A program made the translations under genes and the position numbers. Below are positions 23,351 to 30,810 of a stretch of 33,640 nucleotides of DNA, one piece after another; positions within the stretch are counted from its first letter, which is position 1, and every line of letters begins with the position of its first letter. The notes under the pieces are model-generated. The model searched no databases. It saw only the letters and a program-made list of their open reading frames with translations, and was not told where the DNA came from. Source of the DNA: MKUN01 sp964481425 (GTDB lineage: Bacteria; Bacteroidota; Bacteroidia; Chitinophagales; Chitinophagaceae); NCBI GenBank assembly GCA_964481425.1, contig CAYZTM010000042.1:1-33640 (forward strand). The letters are read 5' to 3'.

Positions 23351-24091
23351 ATGATGAACATAAAGACAAGTATGTTATTATTGGTATGTTCCCTGGTGCC
23401 CGTTTTCGCAAAAGCGCAGTTCAGCGATAGTGTACGTTACTTTGCGGGTTTCAATGCTACCGGTTCTCTTAATAAAACGAATGCTACAAGTGCTTACCTG
23501 CTCAATAATGCCGTGCGCTTTGATGTAAAGAGAAAGGATGTGTTGCTGAACGCTGATGCGAAATGGGTGTATGGTAACCAGGACAAACAGCTTACCAACA
23601 ATGACTATACCGCCAACCTGAACGGTAACCTTTACAAGAGCTTCCCGCACTTTTATTATTGGGGGCTCTTTACCTATACCAGCAGTTATTCGCTTAAGAT
23701 CAATAACCAGTTCCAGGAAGGGCTGGGTGTGGCCTACGACCTTTTGGACAAAGAAAAACTTCGCTTTAACATAAGCGATGGCATACTTTATGAGAACAGT
23801 GATATTTATACCGATGATACTACCCGGACGGTCTATTTTACCTTTCGTAATTCACTACGCCTGATGCTCCATGCATCTTGGAAGGATATCATTATTTTTA
23901 ACGGCAGCGGCTTCCTGCAGAACTCGCTAAATTATAGTAATGACTATATCCTAAAAGGTGACCTTGGCCTGGATTTTAAACTGAGAAAGTGGCTTAGCCT
24001 GACCACCCATTTTGTGTACAACAAGATAAGCCGTACAGAGAAAGAGAATGCTCTATTCACCTACGGCTTCGCATTGCAGAAATATTTTTGA
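23351..24091 (+). CDS. DUF481-like outer-membrane beta-barrel protein
   Basis: The frame is open from 23237, but that extension runs through a terminator. The ATG at 23351 (or 23354) gives a signal peptide (MMNIKTSMLLLVCSLVPVFAKAQ) and 246 residues. The mature part is a series of alternating strands ending in an aromatic C-terminus (TYGFALQKYF), the mark of an outer-membrane barrel. Sequence such as GFNATGSLNKTNATSAYLLNNAVRFDV, GNLYKSFPHFYYWGLFTYTSSYSLKINNQFQEGLGVAYDL (one strand pair each) and LNISDG-like RFNISDGILYENSD fits the DUF481 (YdiY-like) family. Its function is unknown beyond an envelope role; some relatives respond to salt or acid. Confidence 0.8.
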   Translation: MMNIKTSMLLLVCSLVPVFAKAQFSDSVRYFAGFNATGSLNKTNATSAYLLNNAVRFDVKRKDVLLNADAKWVYGNQDKQLTNNDYTANLNGNLYKSFPHFYYWGLFTYTSSYSLKINNQFQEGLGVAYDLLDKEKLRFNISDGILYENSDIYTDDTTRTVYFTFRNSLRLMLHASWKDIIIFNGSGFLQNSLNYSNDYILKGDLGLDFKLRKWLSLTTHFVYNKISRTEKENALFTYGFALQKYF

Positions 24092-24196
24092 CCTGTCTAT
24101 AGCCTTGTTATCCATTTGTTAATTGCTTATAAACGATCCGTTAAACAACATTCTGTTTACGACCAATGTAATCGGGGCTTATGATATTTGTGCTAC

Positions 24197-24346
24197 ATGA
24201 AAAGCACACTTCTTTTGGTCAGCGTCGTTACCAGTTTGGCTGCAGTATTATTGCTATTGCCGGTTTATGGTATCCTGTTCCTGGCGCAGCAATTAAGCTA
24301 TACCAGAGATAAAAAAGGAAACAAGCGTAGGCTTGTTTCCCTGTAG
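24197..24346 (+). CDS. Small hydrophobic peptide (49 residues), tentative
   Basis: ATG at 24197 to TAG at 24346: MKSTLLLVSVVTSLAAVLLL then LPVYGILFLAQQLSYTRD and a basic tail KKGNKRRLVSL. This predicts one or two membrane helices with a positively charged C-terminus. GATATTTG at 24183-24190 (one mismatch to the -7 box) ends six bases before the ATG. The last ten codons overlap a minus-strand terminator hairpin (24311-24340) that belongs to the dnaJ operon, so the C-terminal sequence may be dictated by that structure. Coding is plausible but unproven; no family is recognised. Confidence 0.4.
   Translation: MKSTLLLVSVVTSLAAVLLLLPVYGILFLAQQLSYTRDKKGNKRRLVSL
24311..24340 (-). terminator. Intrinsic terminator of the grpE-dnaJ operon
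   Basis: GGAAACAAGC and GCTTGTTTCC form a perfect ten-pair stem with a four-base loop. On the minus strand the stem is followed by six T residues (complement of 24311-24316). It lies about 50 bases after the dnaJ stop codon and inside the 3' end of the small plus-strand reading frame. Confidence 0.85.
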
Positions 24347-24354
24347 TAAACTAT

Positions 24355-24384
24355 CTCCTCTCCTTTGAAGAGAGAGGCCAGAGG
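24355..24384 (-). repeat. REP-like palindromic element, copy A (after dnaJ)
   Basis: On the plus strand: a pyrimidine run CTCCTCTCC, loop TTTGA, purine run AGAGAGAGG, linker CCA, second purine run GAGG. It has the same three-block layout as copies B, C and D. It lies four bases from the dnaJ stop codon. Confidence 0.55.
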
Positions 24385-24388
24385 TCTT

Positions 24389-25558
24389 CTACCCCCCAAA
24401 TGCATCTTTTATTTTATCGAAAAAACTGCGATCTTCCTTCATATCCTTAGCTTCAGGGCCGGGTTGGAAATTGCCGGATTGTTTCAGTTTTTCCAGTATC
24501 TCTTTTTCTTCGCTGCTCAGGTGTTGGGGGCTCCATACATTCACTTCTACCAGTTGGTCGCCCTTATCATAGCCCTGGAATGCAGGGAAGCCCTTATCCT
24601 TCAGCCTGAATATCTTGCCGCTTTGTGTTCCCGCAGGTACTTTTATTTTGGCTTTGCCGCTTATGGTAGGCACTTCCACCTGTGTGCCCAATACGGCATC
24701 GGGGAATGATATATGCAGGTGGTAGATCACATCGAGATCCTGCCGTTTTAGATGCGGGTGCTTTTCTTCTTCTATCACGATCAACAGGTCGCCGGGAGGG
24801 CCACCACGTTCGCCCGCGTTGCCACGGCCGCCCATACTGAGCTGCATGCCTTCGTACACGCCTGCAGGTATGTCCAGGCTCAGTGTCTCTTCGCCATATA
24901 CGCGACCTTCACCTTTACAGTTGCCGCATTTTGCCGTTATCTGTGTGCCCTCGCCATTGCAGGTAGGGCAGGTGGTAACGGTCTGCATTTGCCCCAGGAA
25001 GGTCTGCGTAACACGCCTTACCTGTCCGCTGCCCCCGCAGGTGCCGCAGGTCTGTATAGAGCTTTTATCTTTTGCTCCGCTGCCGTGGCATACATTGCAG
25101 GGTACATACTTCTTCACCTTTATCTTTTTAGCTGCGCCATGGGCTATTTCGGCGTAGTCCATCTTCAGTTTCACACGCAGGTTGGCCCCTCGGGTGCCTT
25201 GCCTGTGCGCGCCCTGGCGACCACCGCCGCCAAAGAAGCTGCCGAATATATCGTCGCCGAATATATCACCGAAATTCTGGAAGATATCTTCCATGCGCAT
25301 ACCGTGACCGCCATAGCCGCCGTTACCGCCGCCACCCATGCCTGCATGGCCAAAACGGTCGTACTGGGCACGTTTATCAGGGTTGCTCAGCACGTCGTAT
25401 GCTTCGGCAGCTTCTTTAAATTTTTCTTCAGCGTCTTTATTGCCCGGGTTACGGTCAGGATGGAATTGCAGCGCTATTTTGCGGTAAGATTTCTTGATCT
25501 CATCGGCGCTGGCCCCTTTAGCCACTCCCAGTACTTCGTAATAATCTCTTTTTGACAT
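24389..25558 (-). CDS. dnaJ: Chaperone DnaJ (Hsp40)
   Basis: The frame extends to 25624, but the ATG at 25558 (MSKRDYYEVLGVAKGAS) is the standard start, giving 389 residues. The J domain has HPD at 33-35. A Gly/Phe region follows (GMGGGGNGGYGGHG ... GSFFGGGGRQG). Four CxxCxGxG-type zinc motifs are complete: CNVCHGSG, CGTCGGSG, CPTCNGEG and CGNCKGEG. The C-terminal substrate-binding domains end in ...FFDKIKDAFGG. DnaJ delivers unfolded proteins to DnaK and stimulates its ATPase. It lies 74 bases after grpE and is probably cotranscribed; dnaK is not in the window. No CIRCE element was found. Confidence 0.97.
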   Translation of the reverse strand: MSKRDYYEVLGVAKGASADEIKKSYRKIALQFHPDRNPGNKDAEEKFKEAAEAYDVLSNPDKRAQYDRFGHAGMGGGGNGGYGGHGMRMEDIFQNFGDIFGDDIFGSFFGGGGRQGAHRQGTRGANLRVKLKMDYAEIAHGAAKKIKVKKYVPCNVCHGSGAKDKSSIQTCGTCGGSGQVRRVTQTFLGQMQTVTTCPTCNGEGTQITAKCGNCKGEGRVYGEETLSLDIPAGVYEGMQLSMGGRGNAGERGGPPGDLLIVIEEEKHPHLKRQDLDVIYHLHISFPDAVLGTQVEVPTISGKAKIKVPAGTQSGKIFRLKDKGFPAFQGYDKGDQLVEVNVWSPQHLSSEEKEILEKLKQSGNFQPGPEAKDMKEDRSFFDKIKDAFGG

Positions 25559-25605
25559 ATTGTCTATCCTTCGCTCTTTGAACAGAGTTTTTATAAAAAT
25601 CAATT

Positions 25606-25630
25606 CCTCCCTTTCGGGAGGCAAGGAGGG
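25606..25630 (-). repeat. REP-like palindromic element, copy B (grpE-dnaJ gap)
   Basis: On the plus strand CCTCCC, TTTC, GGGAGG, CAA, GGAGGG: one C-run that can pair with either of two G-runs. It ends two bases from the grpE stop codon. Confidence 0.6.
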
Positions 25631-25632
25631 TA

Positions 25633-26229
25633 TTATTTCCCAACCACCACCTTGGCATACCTGATGAGCTTATCGTTCAGGTAGTAGCCGGGTTCTATCT
25701 CGTCTATTACTTTGCCCTTCATTTCCTCATTAGGGGCAGGTATCTCTGTGATGGCCTCGTGCATATCGGGGTCGAACTCCTTGCCTTTGCTTTCCATTAC
25801 CTGGAGGCCCTTTTGCTGCAGAGTATTGCGCAGCTTGCTGAAGACGAGCGATATACCCTCTTTTATTGCGGCCACATCATTGCCCTTCTCTATTTGCTGT
25901 TCTGCCCTTGTCATATCGTCCAGCACTTCGAGCAGGGACTGTACAATGTCTTTACCGGCCACCTGTATCAGTTCCATTCGTTCTTTGGCATTGCGGCGCC
26001 TGAAGTTGTCGAACTCGGCTACGAGGCGGAGGTATTTGTCTTTAGTTTCATCCAGTTCGGCCTTCAATTGCTCTTCTTTGCCCATTTCTTCCTCATACTC
26101 GCGGTTGTCGGCTATGCTTTCATCGGTGTTCAGTTCTTTGGCCAGTGCTTCTTCAGCCTGTTCATTTTGTGACATCTTGTCGGTAGGTTCATTCATATTT
26201 TGTTCTTTGTCAAATGTGTTTTCACTCAT
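25633..26229 (-). CDS. grpE: Nucleotide exchange factor GrpE
   Basis: The frame extends to 26301, but the ATG at 26229 (MSENTFDKEQNMNEP) is preceded by AGAGG at a suitable distance, one of the few Shine-Dalgarno-like sites here; it gives 198 residues, normal for GrpE. An acidic disordered N-terminus (about 1-55) leads into a long coiled coil (EEQLKAELDETKDKYLRLVAEFDNFRRRNAKERMELI read as two helical halves). The C-terminal beta domain contains the family signature DPDMHEAITEIPAPNEEMKGKVIDEIEPGYYLNDKLIRYAKVVVG in short form: MHEAITEIP and GYYLNDKLIRYAKV. GrpE dimers release ADP from DnaK. It is the first gene of the grpE-dnaJ operon. TACTTTTA on the minus strand (26265-26258) is a possible -7 box. 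Confidence 0.95.
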   Translation of the reverse strand: MSENTFDKEQNMNEPTDKMSQNEQAEEALAKELNTDESIADNREYEEEMGKEEQLKAELDETKDKYLRLVAEFDNFRRRNAKERMELIQVAGKDIVQSLLEVLDDMTRAEQQIEKGNDVAAIKEGISLVFSKLRNTLQQKGLQVMESKGKEFDPDMHEAITEIPAPNEEMKGKVIDEIEPGYYLNDKLIRYAKVVVGK

Positions 26230-26347
26230 AGACCTCTTTTTTTTAAAAAACATGCTGTAAAAGTAGGGGCAATTACTTTGCCACAGTCTGTTTTTAGACA
26301 AATTGTCGCATTTCTGCCTATTGTAAAGGACTATTGTTGGGGAGGAT

Positions 26348-27289
26348 TTAGCCTCTTAGTCTTTCCTTCAGTTTCCAGAGTAATGAATCATTCTTTTGGA
26401 TGATAAGAAACAATTCACGCCTGCCCCCAAAGTTGCGGAAGAATTTTTCTACGCCGGGGTCCATACTGCCTTCAAAGTCAAAGGTCTTTTTGCCTCGTTG
26501 TATAGCTTCTTTTATGGCATGCCAGAGCAGTGCTGTCATGGCGCGGCTATCCTTCTCAGTGGGATTCTTTGCACCGGCAAGGTAGTAGGCACAGTCGTTA
26601 TCCCAAACTTCCCATACTATGGCCTGTACTATATCCCCCTTCTTTGCCACCCATAGGGCTGTGTTGCCATTTGCCTTGCAGGCATCAAAGAGTTGCTGCA
26701 TCTGCGGCAGGCTGTAATATACCAGCACATCTTTTTTACCCAGGGTGGCTTTCTGGAATTCATACAACTGGTAGAGCAGGTTAGGTTCATCGCTAATGGT
26801 AAGCTCGTGCTCAGCCTTGCGGATATTGCGCCGGTAGTCTTCATTAAGCCTGCCAAAAGTTGCATCCGTACCCTCATTAAGGTCAACAAGAAATGTTTGT
26901 TTTATAGAGAGGTCGAAACCTCTTTCTTGCAGGAGCCCCGCCTGTTTAAAGCCCGGTTGCAGGCATAGGAACCATACTTTTGCCTGCGGAATATTGTCGA
27001 GTAAGGCTGCGACCTGCTCATGTTCAAAGTTATCGCGCTTGCTATCTTTCAGGTCGTGCGGAAAAATGATATAGGGCCCGGAATAGGGTGTGAGAAAGGG
27101 GCTGCGAAGTATACTGACCCCGCCCTTGTTCTCGGTCGCGTAAGGCCATACTCCCGATACTTTATCGCCATTGTACACCACTGCTGCATCCCAGTCCTTA
27201 CATACTGCATCCATCCACCAATACTGCAGGAATATGGGGATGCCGGGCTGTTGCTCACAAATGGCTTTGTATATCTGTTTATTACTCAA
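26348..27289 (-). CDS. GNAT-fold acyltransferase (FemAB/Acetyltransf_6-like)
   Basis: The 313-residue product is soluble, with no signal peptide. An N-terminal part (FLQYWWMDAVCKDWDAAVVYNGDKVSGVWPYATENKG, in pieces WWMDAV and VWPYATE) and a C-terminal GNAT-like part (LWVAKKGDIVQAIVWEVWDNDCAYYLAGA...DSRAMTALLWHAIKEAIQRGKKTFDFEGS) give the two-lobed layout of FemAB-like and Acetyltransf_6 proteins. FDFEGSMDPGVEKFFRNFG resembles the end of that family. Relatives transfer amino acids to peptidoglycan or acyl groups to polysaccharides and antibiotics; the substrate here is unknown. It starts 20 bases after the LolC/E-type permease gene and is probably cotranscribed with it. Confidence 0.65.
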   Translation of the reverse strand: MSNKQIYKAICEQQPGIPIFLQYWWMDAVCKDWDAAVVYNGDKVSGVWPYATENKGGVSILRSPFLTPYSGPYIIFPHDLKDSKRDNFEHEQVAALLDNIPQAKVWFLCLQPGFKQAGLLQERGFDLSIKQTFLVDLNEGTDATFGRLNEDYRRNIRKAEHELTISDEPNLLYQLYEFQKATLGKKDVLVYYSLPQMQQLFDACKANGNTALWVAKKGDIVQAIVWEVWDNDCAYYLAGAKNPTEKDSRAMTALLWHAIKEAIQRGKKTFDFEGSMDPGVEKFFRNFGGRRELFLIIQKNDSLLWKLKERLRG

Positions 27290-27309
27290 ATCGGTTTTTG
27301 CGGACCGGC

Positions 27310-28542
27310 TTATTTGAACTCAAGTACTTTGGCCGGACTGATACGGCGAATATACAACGCAGGCAGCCACATACAAAGTATGCTCAAGGCAAGCGTCACT
27401 ACATCGATAAGTACGATCTCCCACCAAATGATGCGCACCGCTGCATGGCTCATGCCATAGATACTTTCCGGCAGGGTGATAAATCCTGTGCGCATTTGAA
27501 GGAAACAGAGGCCCAGGCCCAGGATATTGCCCAATAGGATACCCGATGCGCCAATGATGCCCGCTATGCCGAGGAAGATATTGCGGATATTGTTGGCAGG
27601 CAGGCCCAGTGCTTTTAGCAAACCTATCAGCCTTGCCCTGTCGACCATGAGTATCAGCAGTACCGCGCCCATGTTGATAATGGCCACTACGCTCATGATG
27701 ACAAGCAGTATCACCACGTTCACGTTTTGCAGCTCAAGCCAGTCGAATACATTAGGGTATATCTCCCGCATAGAGTATGCGGAGAGGGGTGAGGCCACGG
27801 GCAGCAGGTTGTAAAAGATATTATTGGCTACCGTGTCCGAATATTTATCATCATCGAGGTCCACCTGGTAGCCTGTGATGTCGCCTGCTTGCCAGTTGTT
27901 GATGCGTTGCAGCATACGGATATCGCAGACGGCATAGGCTTTGTCTATCTCTTCGAGCCCGGTGTGGAATATGCCTGCCACCCTTACCTTGCGTATGCGG
28001 GGAAACATGGAGCCGCCTTCCAGGAAATAAAGCTCAACTGTATCACCTGCCTGTATGAGTAAACGGTCGGCTATGGTCTTTGAGAGCAGCACCTGCCTTG
28101 CGTAATCGGTATCTGAAAAATTGATGTTGCTGCCGGATAGCTCAACATTCTTTGAAAAGGGATAGTTCTTATCGATCCCCTTGAGTGCAAGGGCCTCCAT
28201 TTCACCATTGGCATGTACGATGGTGGGCTTGATAATGAAGGGGCTTACCCGCTCCACATGGGGTATCTGCTTTATCTTCTGTACCAGTTGCCCATCGCCT
28301 TTTACAGGTACGGCTGTAGCCATACGTTCCGTTTCGTCGCGCAGTTCCACATGTATGTGGCCCATGAAGCTGAACATTTTTTCGCGGATGGTGTACTTAA
28401 AACCGGTGATGAAGCCCACTGATACGATCATGACGGCTACACTAAGGGCTGTAGCTACAATGGCCAGGCGGATGATAAAAGAAGCGAAGGCCCCTTTGTG
28501 CCGCCGCATATACCTGCGTGCTATGAAGAAGGATAAGTTCAA
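27310..28542 (-). CDS. FtsX-family ABC permease, LolC/LolE-like
   Basis: The 410-residue product has the MacB/FtsX permease layout: a first helix after a basic N-terminus (FIARRYMRRHKGAFASFIIRLAIVATALSVAVMIVSVGF, two segments), a large periplasmic domain (about 45-260), and three C-terminal helices (VVILLVIMSVVAIINMGAVLLILMVDRARLIGLLKALG; IRNIFLGIAGIIGASGILLGNILGLGLCF; IVLIDVVTLALSILCMWLPALYI). The VDRARLIGLLKALGLP loop is the coupling segment of these permeases. Bacteroidota LolE-like proteins work with a LolD ATPase to release lipoproteins from the inner membrane; no ATPase gene is here, so it is probably encoded elsewhere. It ends 20 bases before the acyltransferase gene. Confidence 0.88.
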   Translation of the reverse strand: MNLSFFIARRYMRRHKGAFASFIIRLAIVATALSVAVMIVSVGFITGFKYTIREKMFSFMGHIHVELRDETERMATAVPVKGDGQLVQKIKQIPHVERVSPFIIKPTIVHANGEMEALALKGIDKNYPFSKNVELSGSNINFSDTDYARQVLLSKTIADRLLIQAGDTVELYFLEGGSMFPRIRKVRVAGIFHTGLEEIDKAYAVCDIRMLQRINNWQAGDITGYQVDLDDDKYSDTVANNIFYNLLPVASPLSAYSMREIYPNVFDWLELQNVNVVILLVIMSVVAIINMGAVLLILMVDRARLIGLLKALGLPANNIRNIFLGIAGIIGASGILLGNILGLGLCFLQMRTGFITLPESIYGMSHAAVRIIWWEIVLIDVVTLALSILCMWLPALYIRRISPAKVLEFK

Positions 28543-28619
28543 ATGCGGAACCGGGATTTACCTGATTTTAGAGATCGCCCTGATAAAGATAACAAGCGTA
28601 GCGGACAATGAGATTGATA

Positions 28620-28652
28620 AAAAAGGAAAATGCCGGTACAGCCGGCATTTTC
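28620..28652 (-). terminator. Intrinsic terminator of atpD-atpC
   Basis: GAAAATGCCGG and CCGGCATTTTC pair perfectly (11 pairs, five-base loop). On the minus strand the stem is followed by CTTTTTT. It lies 66 bases after the atpC stop codon and separates it from the permease gene. Confidence 0.85.
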
Positions 28653-28718
28653 GCAAACTATTTTTTTGATCTTAAGCTCGTCTTATACACTTAATCATCA
28701 AAATCGTGTTTCAAGCTA

Positions 28719-28973
28719 CTATTCCAGTGGCGTTGCATCTTCTATGAGCACACTTGCATGGTTGTTCAGTATCTCTACAAAGCCGGAGGAGATCTCGTAG
28801 GACTCCGTACTGTTCTTGTCCTTCAGGATCTTCATCCTGCCTTTGCCCAGTGAGGCTATCATAGGAGCGTGGTTCTCGAGTATCTCAAAAGAACCTTCTG
28901 TACCCGGCAGCTGTATGCCATATACGTTGCCGCTGAATACCTTATGCTCGGGTGTCAATATTTCTAAGTTCAT
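28719..28973 (-). CDS. atpC: ATP synthase F1, epsilon subunit (short form)
   Basis: The 84-residue product is the N-terminal beta-sandwich of the epsilon subunit only (MNLEILTPEHKVFSGNVYGIQLPGTEGSFEILENHAPMIASLGKGRMKI...), ending SVLIEDATPLE. The C-terminal helical hairpin that inhibits ATP hydrolysis in E. coli is absent; short epsilon subunits are usual in Bacteroidota. It connects gamma with the c-ring in the F1Fo complex at the inner membrane. Its ATG is one base from the G-run of a REP-like palindromic element (28975-28996), which could hide the ribosome-binding region. Confidence 0.95.
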   Translation of the reverse strand: MNLEILTPEHKVFSGNVYGIQLPGTEGSFEILENHAPMIASLGKGRMKILKDKNSTESYEISSGFVEILNNHASVLIEDATPLE

Positions 28974-28974
28974 A

Positions 28975-28996
28975 CCCCAAACCCCTGAAGGGGGCT
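28975..28996 (+). repeat. REP-like palindromic element, copy C (before atpC)
   Basis: On the minus strand GCCCCC, TTCA, GGGG, TTT, GGGG, then T and the atpC ATG. It has the same layout as copies A, B and D, but reversed relative to the genes. Confidence 0.6.
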
Positions 28997-29068
28997 TTTT
29001 ATATCCTAAATCCCTAAGGACTTAAAGACTGTTAAATTTATCATTTCAAATTCCAACCCTTCCAAGTT

Positions 29069-29092
29069 CCCCCTTCAGGGGGCGGAGGGGGG
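29069..29092 (-). repeat. REP-like palindromic element, copy D (after atpD)
   Basis: On the plus strand CCCCC, TTCA, GGGGG, CGGA, GGGGGG. It directly abuts the atpD stop codon (29093-29095). It and copy C sit at the two edges of the 119-base atpD-atpC gap in opposite orientations. Confidence 0.65.
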
Positions 29093-30598
29093 TTAGTTCT
29101 TTGCTTGTTCCATCAGCTTCTTGCCCTTGGCGATCGCATCGTCGATGGTACCTACCAGGTTGAAGGCTGCTTCAGGATACTCATCCACTTCACCGTCCAT
29201 GATCATGTTAAAGCCGCGGATGGTCTCCTCGATGGGAACCAGTACGCCTTTAAGACCGGTGAACTGCTCGGCAACGTGGAAGGGCTGCGACAGGAAGCGC
29301 TGCACCTTACGTGCACGGGCCACTGTTTGTTTATCTTCTTCACTCAACTCATCCATACCAAGGATGGCGATGATGTCCTGCAGTTCTTTATAGCGCTGCA
29401 GTATCAGCTTCACGCGGTTGGCGGTGTTGTAGTGCGCCTCGCCCACGATGGCCGGGGTAAGGATACGGGATGTAGAATCCAATGGGTCAACCGCAGGATA
29501 GATGCCAAGATCCGCAATTTTACGGCTCAATACCGTGGTGGCATCAAGGTGCGCAAAGGTAGTGGCCGGGGCCGGATCGGTCAAGTCATCCGCAGGCACG
29601 TAAACCGCCTGCACGGAGGTGATAGAACCGTTCTTGGTTGAAGTGATACGTTCCTGCATCAGGCCCATCTCTGTGGCCAGGGTAGGCTGGTAGCCCACCG
29701 CTGATGGCATACGTCCCAACAGGGCCGACACCTCAGAACCTGCCTGTGTGAAACGGAAGATATTATCTACGAAGAAAAGGATGTCCTTGCCTTTGCCAGA
29801 GCCATCACCATCGCGGAAGTACTCGGCAATAGTAAGACCGGAAAGGGCCACACGTGCACGTGCCCCCGGGGGCTCATTCATCTGGCCGAATACGAAGGTA
29901 GCTTTTGAGTCCTTCAGCTCGTCCATATTAACAGATGAAAGGTCCCATCCGCCTTCTTCCATTGAATGCTTGAATTTTTCGCCATATTTCACAATGCCTG
30001 CTTCGATCATTTCGCGCATCAGGTCATTACCCTCGCGGGTACGCTCACCCACACCTGCAAATACTGACAGGCCGGAGTATGCTTTGGCGATATTATTGAT
30101 AAGCTCCTGGATCAATACCGTTTTACCCACACCGGCACCGCCGAAGAGACCGATCTTACCACCCTTTGCATAAGGCTCGATGAGGTCGATAACCTTGATG
30201 CCAGTAAAGAGTATCTCGGAGGCTGTACTCAGGTCCTCGAACTTGGGTGGTTTGGCATGTATCGCACGGCCATTTGCCTTGTTGATAGCGGGCAGACCAT
30301 CTATTGCATCACCGGTAACGTTAAACAGGCGGCCATTGATCTGCTCGCCTATAGGCATTGCTATGGGTTTACCGGTATCGGTAACGTCCGTACCGCGCAC
30401 AAGGCCTTCGGTACCGTCCATCGCTACGCAACGTACGCTATCCTCACCGAGGTGCTGTTGTACTTCCAATACCAGCGTATCGCCATTCTCACGTTTTAAC
30501 TCGAGGGCGTTGTAGATCTCAGGGAGCTTATTATCCCCGCTGAAATACACGTCCACAACCGGCCCGATGATCTGCTTTATTTTACCAACGTTTGGCAT
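29093..30598 (-). CDS. atpD: ATP synthase F1, beta subunit
   Basis: The 501-residue product begins MPNVGKIKQIIGPVVDVYF. The P-loop is GGAGVGKT (about residue 158), followed by the catalytic GERTREGNDL, the Walker B strand ILFFVDNIFRFTQAGSEVSALLGRMPS (read as ILFFVDNIFRF and GSEVSALLGRMPS) and the family signature PAVDPLDSTSR. Three beta subunits hold the catalytic sites of F1. Only atpC follows it here; the other subunits are absent, as is usual in Bacteroidota, where atpD-atpC form a separate locus. A consensus promoter lies 32 bases upstream of the start. Confidence 0.98.
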   Translation of the reverse strand: MPNVGKIKQIIGPVVDVYFSGDNKLPEIYNALELKRENGDTLVLEVQQHLGEDSVRCVAMDGTEGLVRGTDVTDTGKPIAMPIGEQINGRLFNVTGDAIDGLPAINKANGRAIHAKPPKFEDLSTASEILFTGIKVIDLIEPYAKGGKIGLFGGAGVGKTVLIQELINNIAKAYSGLSVFAGVGERTREGNDLMREMIEAGIVKYGEKFKHSMEEGGWDLSSVNMDELKDSKATFVFGQMNEPPGARARVALSGLTIAEYFRDGDGSGKGKDILFFVDNIFRFTQAGSEVSALLGRMPSAVGYQPTLATEMGLMQERITSTKNGSITSVQAVYVPADDLTDPAPATTFAHLDATTVLSRKIADLGIYPAVDPLDSTSRILTPAIVGEAHYNTANRVKLILQRYKELQDIIAILGMDELSEEDKQTVARARKVQRFLSQPFHVAEQFTGLKGVLVPIEETIRGFNMIMDGEVDEYPEAAFNLVGTIDDAIAKGKKLMEQAKN

Positions 30599-30629
30599 AT
30601 ATAATTAATGCTTTTTGTGAAATTTGGCG

Positions 30630-30660
30630 CAAAGGTAAGGGTCTGGAAAGAATATTCAAA
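30630..30660 (-). promoter_or_regulatory. Promoter of atpD-atpC
   Basis: On the minus strand TTTG (30660-30657), a 19-base spacer and TACCTTTG (30637-30630) match the Bacteroidota consensus exactly, with the same spacing as the rimP promoter. Initiation near 30623 gives a 25-base leader. Confidence 0.75.
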
Positions 30661-30810
30661 AGTAAAATTGATGTTTTACACACTTACAGGTTTTGATATG
30701 TGTATAAAGTGCTATTTGTGGTGATAGGATCTGAAGCTTACGGGCAAATTTGAAGCATAAAACAGGTGTGTTTTTTATGATTTGTTTTCATTTTTATATA
30801 TTTTTATTGG

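Noticed and set aside
24752..25555. Plus-strand frame of 267 codons opposite dnaJ
   Set aside because: Mirror frame of the Gly-rich and Cys-rich DnaJ sequence; no domain, signal or promoter of its own.
26230..26347. CIRCE or other heat-shock operator before grpE-dnaJ
   Set aside because: No TTAGCACTC-N9-GAGTGCTAA-like sequence. An 11-base palindrome (GACAAATTGTC, 26297-26307) is too short to claim as an operator.
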